Translations under genes and position numbers: made by a program
Assembly (NCBI GenBank): GCA_026400435.1
Contig: JAPLOZ010000028.1
Coordinates: 1-63,697 of the forward strand
Direction of reading: 5' to 3'
From: Hyphomicrobiales bacterium
Lineage (GTDB): Bacteria; Pseudomonadota; Alphaproteobacteria; Rhizobiales; Rhizobiaceae
DNA: 63,697 bases
The notes under the pieces: model-generated
What the model saw: only the letters and a program-made list of their open reading frames with translations
What the model was told of the DNA's origin: nothing
The model's database searches: none
Part shown: positions 54,564 through 62,883 of the stretch, piece by piece
Layout: the number at the start of each line of letters is the position of its first letter
How positions within the stretch are numbered: position 1 is the first letter of the stretch

Positions 54564-54704
54564 ATGAACCTGATCCGCAACTTCCGCAACTGGCGCCGCT
54601 ATCGCGATACCGTGAATGAGCTGAGCCGCCTGTCCAACCGTGAATTGAACGACCTCGGCATTACCCGCGGCGAAATCCACGGCGTCGCCCGCATCGGGCG
54701 CTAA
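54564..54704 (+). CDS. DUF1127 small protein
   Basis: A 46-residue protein reading MNLIRNFRNWRRYRDTVNEL then SRLSNRELNDLGITRGEIHG and VARIGR. The LS.REL.DLGI.R.EI motif is the DUF1127 signature (YjiS-like). Family members of this short Arg-rich kind are RNA-binding or metabolism-modulating in Agrobacterium and Brucella. AAGAGAG precedes the ATG. It has its own dyad operator upstream and a terminator 82 bases downstream, so it is monocistronic. Confidence 0.92.
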   Translation: MNLIRNFRNWRRYRDTVNELSRLSNRELNDLGITRGEIHGVARIGR

Positions 54705-54785
54705 CCACGAGATCTCGTCGGCTTCCTCCTCCCGGCCGTCGATGAGGCCGGCGTTCCTCCCCTCCCTGAACGCTGGCAACCCATC

Positions 54786-54819
54786 AGAGCATTTCCGGTT
54801 TTTCCGGAAATGCTCTTTT
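54786..54819 (+). terminator. Terminator with perfect 13-pair stem
   Basis: AGAGCATTTCCGG (54786-54798) pairs exactly with CCGGAAATGCTCT (54804-54816) around a TTTTT loop and is followed by TTTC. It ends the DUF1127 transcript and may also face the convergent mod operon. The AGAGCATTTCCGG word looks like a dispersed repeat of this genus (inference). Confidence 0.85.
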
Positions 54820-54868
54820 CGTTTGTGTGGGGCACTGCGGCCGCCAGGTTGAAGCTGTCTGCCGCGTA

Positions 54869-55210
54869 TCAAGCCGCGGCGATTTCGGCCTGCAGCGCTT
54901 CGATATGCTTCTCGGCCACCGTTCCGGCGGCAAGCTCGATCGCCCGGAAGCGGCTGACGATCGCCAGCCCGACCTGCGTCAATTGCGCTCCGCCGCCGCG
55001 GCGTCCACCGGTCTGGGCGGATACGACCGGCTTGCCGAACAGCTGGTTCATCTCTTCGACAAGATCCCAAGCGCGCTTGTAGGACATCTCCATGTTGCGC
55101 GCTGCGGCCGAGATTGAGCCGAAAGCGGCGATCTGCTCGAGAAGCTCGATCTTGCCTGGGCCGATCCGGCCTGCCGGGTCGAGATTTATCCTGAGGCTAA
55201 GGGACGGCAT
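54869..55210 (-). CDS. modE: ModE-type molybdate regulator, DNA-binding domain only
   Basis: A 113-residue winged-helix protein: RINLDPAGRIGPGKIELLEQIAAFGSISAAARNMEMSYKRAWDLVEEMNQLFGKPVVSAQTGGRRGGGAQLTQVGLAIVSRFR. The SYKRAWDLV..MN recognition helix and GG..GGGA.LT wing are the ModE N-terminal domain. Full ModE of E. coli has 262 residues with two molybdate-binding MOP domains; these are absent, as in many alphaproteobacterial ModE-N proteins, so molybdate must be sensed otherwise. The start at 55210 is chosen (MPSLSLRINLDP). It follows modC by 43 bases in the same direction. Confidence 0.88.
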   Translation of the reverse strand: MPSLSLRINLDPAGRIGPGKIELLEQIAAFGSISAAARNMEMSYKRAWDLVEEMNQLFGKPVVSAQTGGRRGGGAQLTQVGLAIVSRFRAIELAAGTVAEKHIEALQAEIAAA

Positions 55211-55253
55211 AGGTCCTGCTCCTGGCTTGGCGCGATTTCTTGGGCTCGGCACT

Positions 55254-56396
55254 CTAGCTGACGTTGTCCACGGATGTCGAAGCCGGCGCCGCCAGTTCCC
55301 CCGTGTTGGTGCGCGCGATGTTGCTGCGGTCGAAGGTCACCGACTTGACGACCGCGAACACTTCGAGACCTGGCGCAAGGCCGAGCTGGCTGGCCGACTG
55401 CCTTGTAATGCGGGCGGTCACGGTCTGGCCGTTGCAATCCATCTGCACGTCGGAGAAGGGGCCGTCGCCCGCGCTGACGGCGATGACCTTGCCAGGAAGA
55501 ATGTTCAGCGCGCTGATGCCGCGCGGCTTCTCGGTGGCGACGATGACGTCGCGTGCGCGGATACGGACGCGTATGATTGTGCCCGGCTGCGCGTCGAGAC
55601 CTGCAACCTGGATCTCTCCGGCGCCGGAGGCCAGCGTCGACATGCCGAAAGTCTCGTCCTTGCCGACAACCGCCATGTCCACGACCGTTCCGCCCTCTGC
55701 ACGCTCCTCTTCGGGCAGCAGGTCGAGGCGCTGCAGGATTTCGGTCGTCGGGCCCGATGCCGCAACCCGGCCCGTATCGAGAACGACCATGTCGGTCGCC
55801 AGACGCGCCACCTCGGCGATCGAGTGGCTGACATAGACGATGGGGACCTTCGTCTCGTCGCGCAGCCTTTCGATATAGGGCATGATCTCGGCCTTGCGCC
55901 GGTCGTCGAGCGAGGCAAGCGGCTCGTCCATCAGGATCAGCCTAGGGCTGGCGATCAGGGCTCGGCCGATCGCTACCCTCTGCTTCTCGCCGCCCGACAG
56001 CGAACCCGGCCTGCGCTCGAGCAGATGACCGATGCCGAGCAGCTCGACTACGCCCTCGATGTCGCCATAGCGCTCTGAGGCCGGCGTGAAAAACCGGCCG
56101 TAGCGTAGGTTCTGGGCGACCGTCATATGCGGGAACAGGCGCGCATCCTGGAAGACGTAGCCGATGCGGCGCCGGTATTTCGCGACAAAGATGCCCCTGG
56201 ACGTATCAACCAGCACGCGATCCTCGGCGGCGATCCTGCCAGCGTCCGGTCGCAACAGTCCGCCGATCAGATTGACCAGCGTGGTCTTGCCCGAACCGGA
56301 CGGACCGAACAGCGCAGTCAGGCGACCGCTGGTGGTGAAGGCTCCCTCCAGCGAAAACGCGCCGAGGCGGTGGCGGATGTCGACCGAAAGGCTCAT
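55254..56396 (-). CDS. modC: Molybdate ABC transporter ATP-binding protein ModC
   Basis: ATPase of the molybdate importer, 380 residues. Walker A FGPSGSGKTTLVNLIGGLLRP, Q-loop YVFQDARLFPHMTVAQNLRYG (ModC form), signature LSGGEKQRVAIGRALI, Walker B LILMDEPLASLDD and switch His VSHSIAEVARLA. The C-terminal part (about 285-365) is a molybdate-binding MOP/TOBE domain (ARDVIVATEKPRGISALNILPGKVIAV; VTARITRQSASQLGLAPGLEVFAVVKSVTFD), which allows inhibition by molybdate. Start overlaps the modB stop by four bases. Confidence 0.95.
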   Translation of the reverse strand: MSLSVDIRHRLGAFSLEGAFTTSGRLTALFGPSGSGKTTLVNLIGGLLRPDAGRIAAEDRVLVDTSRGIFVAKYRRRIGYVFQDARLFPHMTVAQNLRYGRFFTPASERYGDIEGVVELLGIGHLLERRPGSLSGGEKQRVAIGRALIASPRLILMDEPLASLDDRRKAEIMPYIERLRDETKVPIVYVSHSIAEVARLATDMVVLDTGRVAASGPTTEILQRLDLLPEEERAEGGTVVDMAVVGKDETFGMSTLASGAGEIQVAGLDAQPGTIIRVRIRARDVIVATEKPRGISALNILPGKVIAVSAGDGPFSDVQMDCNGQTVTARITRQSASQLGLAPGLEVFAVVKSVTFDRSNIARTNTGELAAPASTSVDNVS

Positions 56397-57097
56397 TCGA
56401 CGTCAAGCCTCCGCCCGACGCGCCGGGCCAGCACTTCCGAGGCGACCAGAGCCGCCATGGCTATGACGATCGAGATGATCGTGAGGCGCAGTGCGCACGC
56501 GTCGCCGCCGGGGACCTGCGTGTAGGTGTAGATGGCGGAGGGCAGCGTCTGCGTCTCGCCCGGGATGTTCGACACGAAGGTGATGGTGGCGCCGAACTCG
56601 CCCATCGCCTTGGCAAAGCACAGGATCATGCCGGCAAGGATGCCGGGCACGATCAGCGGCAACGTGATCGTGCCGAACACCCAGATGGGGCTGGCGCCAA
56701 GCGTTCCAGCTGCGGCTTCCAGCCGGGTGTCAACCGCCTCTATCGACAGGCGGATGGCGCGAACCATCAGCGGAAACGCCATGATCCCGCAGGCAAGCGC
56801 AGCACCTGTCCACCGGAAGGAAAAGACGATGCCGAAATACTGGTCGAGGAATGCGCCTGCCGGCCCGCGCTTGCCGAAGGTGAGGAGGAGAAGATAACCG
56901 GTCACCACGGGCGGCAGGATGAGCGGCAGATGGACAAGTCCGTTGAGCACGGCCTTGCCCCAGAAGCGTCCGCGCGCCAGCAGCAGTGCGATCGTTATGC
57001 CGGGCGGCAGGCTGCAGATCGTCGCCACCGTGGCGACGCGGATCGACAGCCGGACCGCATTCCATTCGTCGGGAGTGAGGTCCAGCAGCCACTGCAT
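56393..57097 (-). CDS. modB: Molybdate ABC transporter permease ModB
   Basis: Inner-membrane permease of 234 residues with five to six membrane segments. Starts MQWLLDLTPDEWNAVRLSIRVATVATICSLPPGI, a typical ModB opening; then GLVHLPLILPPVVTGYLLLLTFG, and the coupling loop DTRLEAAAGTLGASPIWVFGTITLPLIVPGILAGMILCFAKAMGEFGATITFVSN, which is the CysT/ModB consensus. Thirteen bases after modA; coupled to modC. Confidence 0.95.
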   Translation of the reverse strand: MQWLLDLTPDEWNAVRLSIRVATVATICSLPPGITIALLLARGRFWGKAVLNGLVHLPLILPPVVTGYLLLLTFGKRGPAGAFLDQYFGIVFSFRWTGAALACGIMAFPLMVRAIRLSIEAVDTRLEAAAGTLGASPIWVFGTITLPLIVPGILAGMILCFAKAMGEFGATITFVSNIPGETQTLPSAIYTYTQVPGGDACALRLTIISIVIAMAALVASEVLARRVGRRLDVE

Positions 57098-57110
57098 GCG
57101 TGAGCTTGTC

Positions 57111-57914
57111 CTAGTTCGACACCATCGGCGCCAGAACAGTGAATCCCTGCGCCTCGAAGAGTTCCTTGGCTTTAGCCGATTGCAGGCACTTCAGGAATGC
57201 CGGCGTCTCGGCGTCCTTTGAACCCGCTGTCTGGGCGACCGGGTAGATGATCGGCGGATGCGAGTCCTCCGGGAAGACGCCAACGACCTTGACGCCTTTT
57301 TCGGCGTTGGCGTCGGTCTGGTAGACGATGCCGAGCGCCGCCTCTCCTGTCGAGACCAGCTTCAGCGCGGCGCGCACATTCTCGGCTTGCGCCACCTTGC
57401 CTTCGACGGAAGGCCAGACGCCGAGCGATTCCAGCGCCGCCTTGCCATATTTGCCGGCCGGCACCGCCTTGACGTCGCCCATGGCCAGCTTGCCGTCACC
57501 GAGCAGGCCGGCAAGGTCGAATCCGTTCTCGATCTTGGCTTCGGCTTGCGAGTCCGCCGGTGCTACAAGCACGATCTGGTTGCCTAGCAGTTTGGTTTCG
57601 GTGTCGGCCTTGATGAGGTTCTTGTCGGCGAGATATTTCATCCAGTCGAGGTCGGCCGACATGAAGACGTCGGCTGGCGCGCCTTCCTCGATCTGCTTGG
57701 CGAGCGCGGAACTCGCGGCGTAGGAAACCGTGGCCTGCTGGCCGACTTCGGCCTCGCAGGCGGCGTTGACGGCGTCGAGCGCATTCTTCAGGCTCGCTGC
57801 CGCGAAGACCGTCAGTTTCTCCTGCGCCATGGCGGCTGGTGTGGCTGCAAGCAGCATGACTGCAAGCCCGCCGATCGCCGCCGCCAATCCTGTTCCGGTA
57901 CTTCTCTTCCGCAT
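57111..57914 (-). CDS. modA: Molybdate ABC transporter substrate-binding protein ModA
   Basis: Periplasmic molybdate/tungstate-binding protein, 267 residues. Signal peptide about 1-31 (RKRSTGTGLAAAIGGLAVMLLAATPAAMAQ). The mature start EKLTVFAAASLKNALDAVNAACEAE has the oxyanion-binding AAASL loop, followed by YAASSALAKQIEEGAPADVFMSADLDWMKYL and VPAGKYGKAALESLGVW, all ModA features. Start at 57914 (MRKRSTGTG) because ACGGGAGAG lies just upstream. First gene of modABC-modE, preceded by a ModE-like box. Confidence 0.95.
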   Translation of the reverse strand: MRKRSTGTGLAAAIGGLAVMLLAATPAAMAQEKLTVFAAASLKNALDAVNAACEAEVGQQATVSYAASSALAKQIEEGAPADVFMSADLDWMKYLADKNLIKADTETKLLGNQIVLVAPADSQAEAKIENGFDLAGLLGDGKLAMGDVKAVPAGKYGKAALESLGVWPSVEGKVAQAENVRAALKLVSTGEAALGIVYQTDANAEKGVKVVGVFPEDSHPPIIYPVAQTAGSKDAETPAFLKCLQSAKAKELFEAQGFTVLAPMVSN

Positions 57915-57974
57915 GAAACTCTCCCGTGATCCGATCGCCATATCGATGGCAGGCGCAAGCGATGCCTGCCATAC

Positions 57975-57998
57975 CGATATATCCGATGGAATATAACT
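57975..57998 (-). promoter_or_regulatory. ModE-like operator upstream of modA
   Basis: CGATATATC (57975-57983), six bases, AATATAAC (57990-57997). The AATATAAC half equals one half of the E. coli ModE box (CGTTATATT-N8-AATATAACG) and the other half is close. It lies 61 to 83 bases upstream of the modA start, suited to repression by the modE product at the end of the operon. Confidence 0.7.
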
Positions 57999-58098
57999 AG
58001 GAAAGCGCGGCTACGGCGAAATCTCTGGATAGATAAGGTCGATGGAAGTGCAGCGAGCAGCTCGGTCGTTTCCAAATCAATACGACGAATAGGGTGGC

Positions 58099-58812
58099 TC
58101 AATCCCTGTCCGAAACAACCGACGTGAACGTCGCTCGTTCCGCGAAATGGGCGGCGCGAACCTTGCCGAACTTGCTCGCATCCACAACCAGATGCGAATG
58201 GACGGCGCGCGCGATAGCCGCCTGTTTCACCGGCACTTCGTGGAAATGGGAACAGGTGACGCCGCGCTCGTCATCGACGCCGCCGGCCGAGAGGAAGGCC
58301 CTGTTGATGTTGATGCGCATCAGTTCGGCCAAGGCAGTCTCGCCGGAGAACGAGGCTGCGGCCGGGTGGAAAAGCCCACCGAGAAGAATCAGCCGCGTGT
58401 TCTGGCGGCGGCTGAGAATTTCGGCGACATTGAGGGAATAGCACACAGCTGTCAGCCGAAGTTCGGCCGGAATGAGCGCGGCCAGATGCGGCATGGTCGT
58501 GCCGCAATCGATGAAGATCGTATCGTCATCCTCGATCAGGGCTGCCGCCCTGGCGCACGCTCTTTCCTTGGCCGCTGCATGGTGGTCGCTCTCCCTCGCC
58601 AGCACATAGTCCCCGGCGACGTCGTTGTGCGCGCCGATGACATGGCCGCCGAGGCAAGCGAAGCGCCCGCCCGATTCCATCACGTCGCGTCTCACTGTCA
58701 TCTCGGAGACGCCGAGTTCCTCGGCGACGGCGCCGAGCTTGAGGTGGCTGTGCCCCCCAAGCAAAGCGGCCAGCCGGTCGAGCCGGGCGTTACGCAATCC
58801 TGTCCTGCTCAC
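58099..58812 (-). CDS. deoR: DeoR-family transcriptional regulator
   Basis: Probable repressor of the divergent deoC operon. The HTH region is RNARLDRLAALLGGHSHLKLGAVAEELGVSEMTVRRDVMES, the DeoR signature. The sensor part carries phosphosugar-binding landmarks: IFIDCGTTMPHLAALIP, LILLGGLFHPAAASFSGETAL, NINRAFLSAGGVDDERGVTCSHFHE and HSHLVVDASKFGK. 237 residues. A GTG start at 58812 follows GGAGGTGCC. Deoxyribose-5-phosphate as inducer is inferred from the neighbour. Direct repeats lie in the intergenic region. Confidence 0.9.
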   Translation of the reverse strand: MSRTGLRNARLDRLAALLGGHSHLKLGAVAEELGVSEMTVRRDVMESGGRFACLGGHVIGAHNDVAGDYVLARESDHHAAAKERACARAAALIEDDDTIFIDCGTTMPHLAALIPAELRLTAVCYSLNVAEILSRRQNTRLILLGGLFHPAAASFSGETALAELMRININRAFLSAGGVDDERGVTCSHFHEVPVKQAAIARAVHSHLVVDASKFGKVRAAHFAERATFTSVVSDRD

Positions 58813-58862
58813 GGCACCTCCGGCACGCAATCAACCTTGACAGTCGTAAGGTCGATATGAGA

Positions 58863-58895
58863 CGATTGCAACATAATGTTTCGATTGTAACATAA
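58863..58895. promoter_or_regulatory. Direct-repeat operator between deoR and deoC
   Basis: CGATTGCAACATAA (58863-58876) and CGATTGTAACATAA (58882-58895) differ at one base and are 19 bases apart. DeoR/GlpR-type regulators commonly bind direct repeats of this length; the position between the divergent genes fits joint control. Confidence 0.75.
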
Positions 58896-58936
58896 AAATG
58901 CCGGCACACCTCTTTTGTCGGTGCGGAGGATCAGAG

Positions 58937-59935
58937 ATGAAGAGGTCAGCCGTCGCGGCAGTTTCTGAGCCCGAAATGCTTCGCAACACGAACCGCAACG
59001 CCGGGATCGCGCTGCGCCCCGACGCCTTCGAGGCTGTCCAGGTCAATCTCAGCGCGGTCGAACGCCGTGCGGCAACCCTGCCGACAAGGCGCACCGTCAA
59101 AAAGGAATACCAGGCGGCCTGGCTGGTGAAGGCGCTGACCTGCATCGACCTGACCTCGCTGGCGGGCGACGATACTCCCGGCCGCGTGCGGCGCCTCTGC
59201 GCCAAGGCGATGCGGCCGCTCAGCGATGCGCTGCTGAAAGGGCTCGGCCTGGAGGACGCCCCTCCGAAGGTGGGCGCGGTTTGCGTCTATCCGACCATGG
59301 TTCCCGCCGCCGTCAAGGCGCTTGAAGGCTCGGGCATTCCGGTCGCCTCGGTTGCAACAGGTTTTCCGACAGGGCTGACGCCGCTGCCGCAGCGGCTTGC
59401 CGAAATCCGCTATGCGGTCGGCGAGGGCGCCGGCGAGATCGACATCGTCATCAACCGCGCGCTGGTGTTCGACCAGGAATGGCAGGCGCTCTACGACGAG
59501 GTCGCGGCGATGCGCGAGGCCTGTGGCGAGGCGCATCTCAAGGCAATCCTCGCGACAGGCGACCTGAAGACGCTGCGCAACGTCTACAAGGCGTCCATGG
59601 TGTCGATGCAGGCGGGCGCCGACTTCATCAAGACCTCGACCGGCAAGGAGGACGTCAACGCGACGCTGCCGGTCAGCCTGGTGATGATCCGTGCGCTGCG
59701 CGACTATTGCGAGGAAACCGGCTGGCGGATCGGCTTCAAGCCCGCGGGTGGCCTGAAGACCGCCAAGGATGCCCTCAACTGGCTTTTCCTGATGAAGGAG
59801 GAACTCGGCCGGCCATGGCTCGAGCCCGATCTTTTCCGCATCGGCGCAAGTTCTATGCTCGCCGACATCGAGCGGCAGCTCGAACATTTCGTCACCGGCC
59901 GCTATTCGGCCACCTACCGTCATCCTATGGCCTGA
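58937..59935 (+). CDS. deoC: Deoxyribose-phosphate aldolase DeoC
   Basis: Cleaves 2-deoxyribose 5-phosphate to glyceraldehyde 3-phosphate and acetaldehyde through a Lys Schiff base. Key elements: CIDLTSLAGDDT near the start, VGAVCVYPTMVPAAVKAL, the catalytic Lys in AGADFIKTSTGKE, and the second Lys in WRIGFKPAGGLKTAKDALNWL. 332 residues; the extra N-terminal 70 residues relative to E. coli (259) are shared by the longer eukaryote-like DERA branch. Start at 58937 with GGAGG seven bases upstream. The next gene, an aldehyde dehydrogenase, could oxidise the acetaldehyde product. Confidence 0.95.
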   Translation: MKRSAVAAVSEPEMLRNTNRNAGIALRPDAFEAVQVNLSAVERRAATLPTRRTVKKEYQAAWLVKALTCIDLTSLAGDDTPGRVRRLCAKAMRPLSDALLKGLGLEDAPPKVGAVCVYPTMVPAAVKALEGSGIPVASVATGFPTGLTPLPQRLAEIRYAVGEGAGEIDIVINRALVFDQEWQALYDEVAAMREACGEAHLKAILATGDLKTLRNVYKASMVSMQAGADFIKTSTGKEDVNATLPVSLVMIRALRDYCEETGWRIGFKPAGGLKTAKDALNWLFLMKEELGRPWLEPDLFRIGASSMLADIERQLEHFVTGRYSATYRHPMA

Positions 59936-59944
59936 GAGACGATC

Positions 59945-62329
59945 ATGGCGCACATCAAGGACATTTTGCAGAGCATGGACTACGGGCCGGCCCCCGAGGG
60001 CGCCGAACACGTCGCCGCCTGGCTTGAGTCCCACAATGCGGGCTTCGGCCACTTCATCGGCGGCAGGTTCACTGATCCTTCCGGCGGCAAGAGCTTCAAG
60101 GTGACCAACCCCGCCGACGGCAAGCTGCTGGCGCGCGTCAGCGACGGTTCGATCGAGGACGTCGACCGCGCGGTTTCGGCCGCAGCCCTCGCGTTCAAGA
60201 GCTGGTCCAAACTCTCCGGACATGAGCGCGCGCGATATCTTTATGCGATCGCAAGGCACATCCAGAAGCGCGACCGCTTTCTCGCCGTGCTGGAGACGAT
60301 GGACAACGGCAAGCCGATCCGCGAGACCCGCGACATCGACATTCCCCTGGTGGCGCGTCACTTCTACCACCACGCGGGCTGGGCGGAGCTCCTGGAGAGC
60401 GAGTTTCCCGGCTATAGCCCGGTCGGAGTCTGCGGACAGATCATTCCGTGGAATTTTCCGCTGCTGATGCTGGCCTGGAAAATCGCGCCTGCGCTCGCCG
60501 CGGGCAACACGGTGGTGCTGAAACCCGCCGAGCAGACGCCGCTGACGGCGCTCGCCTTCGCCGAGATCTGTCGCGAGGTCGGGCTGCCCGACGGCGTCGT
60601 CAACATCGTGACGGGCGAGGGCGATACCGGCGCGGCGCTGGTCGCGCACGAAGGCGTGCGGAAGCTTGCCTTCACGGGCTCGACAGAGGTTGGCCGCATC
60701 ATCCGGACTGCGACTGCGGGCACTGGAAAGAAGCTGTCACTGGAACTTGGCGGCAAGTCGCCGTTCATCGTCTTTGACGACGCGGATCTCGACAGCGCGG
60801 TCGAGGGTCTCGTCGATGCGATCTGGTTCAACCAGGGCGAGGTTTGCTGCGCGGGCTCGCGTCTGCTCGTCCAGGAGGGCATCGCCGAAAAGCTCTATGC
60901 AAAGGTCCGCGCACGCATGGAGACGCTACGAGTCGGCTCGCCGCTCGACAAGTCGACAGACATCGGTGCAGTGGTCTCGGCCGAGCAGCTCGCGCGCATC
61001 ACGGCGCTCGTCGAGCAGGGCAGGCAAGAAGGCGCGGAGGTCTTTCAGCCGTCGATAAGCATTCCCGGGAACGGCACGTTTTTCGCGCCGACTCTGATGA
61101 CCGGCGTCGAGCCCGCCTCGACCGTCGCTGTGGTCGAGATCTTCGGGCCGGTGCTGGTCGCCATGACATTTCGCACGCCAGACGAGGCTGTGGCGCTCGC
61201 CAACAACACCCGCTTCGGTCTCGCCGCTTCGGTCTGGTCGGAGAACATCAGCCGCAGCCTCGACGTTGCCGCGCGGCTGAAGGCCGGCGTCGTCTGGATC
61301 AACGCCACCAATCTCTTCGATGCGGCGGCCGGCTTTGGTGGCTATCGGGAAAGCGGCTTTGGCCGCGAGGGCGGTCGCGAGGGGATGTTCGAATATCTCG
61401 TCGCCGAAAGCGGCAGGGCCGGGGTCAAGGCAGCGCCCAAGACAACGTTTGCCGCTGCGCCCTCGCCAACCGCCACGATATCCCTCGTGGACGAGGTCGA
61501 CCGCACGGCCAAGCTCTACATCGGCGGCAAGCAGGCGCGGCCGGATTCGGGCTACAGCTACGCGGTGACGAGCCCGGCCGGAAAGCAGGTCGGCCTCGCC
61601 GGCCTCGGTAACCGCAAGGACATCCGCAATGCCGTCGAGGCTGCCGGCAAGGCCGAGGGCTGGGGCGCCGCGACCGCGCACAACCGCGCGCAGATCCTTT
61701 ACTATCTCGCCGAAAACCTGTCGGCCCGCGCGCCTGAATTCGAGGCCCGGCTGCGCGCAATGACCGGTGCATCCAGGCCTCAGGCCGCCGAGGAGGTGGC
61801 CGCCGCCGTGCGCCGTACCTTCTATTACGCCGGCTTCGCGGACAAGCATGACGGCGCGGTGCATGCGACCAAGTCGCGCCATGTGACTCTCGCCATGAAC
61901 GAGCCGTTCGGCATCATGGGCGTCGTCTGCCCCGAAGAAGCGCCGCTGCTCGGCTTCGTCTCGCTGGTCATGCCGGCGTTGGCCGCGGGCAACCGCGTCG
62001 TCGCGGTGCCGTCTTCACGCCATCCGCTTGCGGCCACAGACTTCTATCAGGTCGTCGACACCAGCGACCTTCCCGACGGTGTGCTGAGCATCGTGACTGG
62101 CAACGCAGGCGAACTCGCAAGCACGCTTGCCGGCCACGACGAGGTGGCGGCGCTCTGGAACTTCAATCTCGGCATTGACGCCGGCATGGTCGACAAGGCG
62201 TCCGCCGGCAATCTGAAACCGGTCTGGAACGGCGGTGCGCGCGACTGGCGGTCCGGGCAGACCCAGGGCCGCGAATATCTGCGGCGTGCAACCCAGGTCA
62301 AGAATATCTGGGTTCCCTACGGAGAATAG
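59945..62329 (+). CDS. ALDH16-like two-domain aldehyde dehydrogenase
   Basis: A 794-residue protein. Residues about 25-490 are a complete aldehyde dehydrogenase: PWNFPLLMLAWKIAPALAAGNTVVLKPAEQTPL (NAD site), FTGSTEVGRIIRTATAG, the Glu in LELGGKSPFIVFDDADLD, and the catalytic Cys in WFNQGEVCCAGSRLLVQEG. From about 520 a second ALDH-like unit begins (KLYIGGKQARPDSGYSYAVTSPAGKQVG) with a Rossmann-type stretch (NEPFGIMGVVCPEEAPLLGFVSLVMPALAAGNRVVAVPS), but it lacks any catalytic Cys segment. This is the ALDH16 layout, known from bacteria and animals, where the second unit is non-catalytic. Ten bases after deoC, so acetaldehyde or a related aldehyde is the likely substrate. Confidence 0.9.
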   Translation: MAHIKDILQSMDYGPAPEGAEHVAAWLESHNAGFGHFIGGRFTDPSGGKSFKVTNPADGKLLARVSDGSIEDVDRAVSAAALAFKSWSKLSGHERARYLYAIARHIQKRDRFLAVLETMDNGKPIRETRDIDIPLVARHFYHHAGWAELLESEFPGYSPVGVCGQIIPWNFPLLMLAWKIAPALAAGNTVVLKPAEQTPLTALAFAEICREVGLPDGVVNIVTGEGDTGAALVAHEGVRKLAFTGSTEVGRIIRTATAGTGKKLSLELGGKSPFIVFDDADLDSAVEGLVDAIWFNQGEVCCAGSRLLVQEGIAEKLYAKVRARMETLRVGSPLDKSTDIGAVVSAEQLARITALVEQGRQEGAEVFQPSISIPGNGTFFAPTLMTGVEPASTVAVVEIFGPVLVAMTFRTPDEAVALANNTRFGLAASVWSENISRSLDVAARLKAGVVWINATNLFDAAAGFGGYRESGFGREGGREGMFEYLVAESGRAGVKAAPKTTFAAAPSPTATISLVDEVDRTAKLYIGGKQARPDSGYSYAVTSPAGKQVGLAGLGNRKDIRNAVEAAGKAEGWGAATAHNRAQILYYLAENLSARAPEFEARLRAMTGASRPQAAEEVAAAVRRTFYYAGFADKHDGAVHATKSRHVTLAMNEPFGIMGVVCPEEAPLLGFVSLVMPALAAGNRVVAVPSSRHPLAATDFYQVVDTSDLPDGVLSIVTGNAGELASTLAGHDEVAALWNFNLGIDAGMVDKASAGNLKPVWNGGARDWRSGQTQGREYLRRATQVKNIWVPYGE

Positions 62330-62452
62330 GATTCTCGACCGGAAGGCGCCGCCGGGAAAGATGAGACGGCGCTTCGCAGCCGACAATTCCGCTTGACCGC
62401 CTTGTTGCGACCACAATAAGCGGCTATACCGCATGATATCGATCTTGTTTGC

Positions 62453-62545
62453 GAACTTTGTTCCGGCGCGTGGCGCCAACGATCTTCCTTCTCAATTTCG
62501 AAATAGCGGCGTCTGGCATTCGGCCAGGCGTCGAACTTTGTTCCG
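62453..62545. repeat. Two copies of a GAAC-TTT-GTTC dyad upstream of cspA
   Basis: GAACTTTGTTCCG occurs at 62453-62465 and again at 62533-62545, exactly 80 bases apart. Each copy is itself an inverted repeat (GAAC/GTTC). They lie in the leader of the cold-shock gene, and could be operator sites or part of a structured leader. Confidence 0.5.
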
Positions 62546-62563
62546 ATTTGAAAGGAAATCACT

Positions 62564-62773
62564 ATGAACACTGGTACGGTCAAGTTCTTCAATTCCACCA
62601 AGGGCTTTGGCTTCATCACGCCCGACACCGGCGGCACGGACGTTTTCGTCCACATTTCCGCTGTCGAGCGCGCTGGCATGCGTACGATCGTCGAGGGGCA
62701 GAAGCTGTCCTACGAAGTCGTCAAGGACAACCGCAGCGGCAAGAGCGCTGCCGAGAACCTTCAGGCCGCGTAA
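62564..62773 (+). CDS. cspA: Cold-shock protein, CspA family
   Basis: A 69-residue single-stranded nucleic acid-binding protein: [20 protein letters not shown], then [23 protein letters not shown]1 (KGFGFI) and RNP2 (DVFVHIS) are both intact. Rhizobia have several such genes, some cold-induced and some constitutive. The 5' leader from about 62400 is long and carries two dyad repeats, consistent with post-transcriptional control. GAAAGGAAAT lies before the ATG, and a terminator follows at 62839. Confidence 0.96.
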   Translation: MNTGTVKFFNSTKGFGFITPDTGGTDVFVHISAVERAGMRTIVEGQKLSYEVVKDNRSGKSAAENLQAA

Positions 62774-62838
62774 GTATCGCGCTTCGGGTCGTTGACCACG
62801 GATGTACTGGCACTGGCCATTTGAGGCGCTAGGGAGAA

Positions 62839-62862
62839 GGTCGGGCTAGCCCGGCCTTTTTT
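62839..62862 (+). terminator. Terminator after cspA
   Basis: GGTCGGGC pairs with GCCCGGCC (one G-T pair) around TA, followed by TTTTTT. It is only 22 bases before the next ATG, so that gene may be expressed by read-through or from an overlapping promoter. Confidence 0.85.
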
Positions 62863-62883
62863 GTTTTGGCTAAGGAGCACTCT

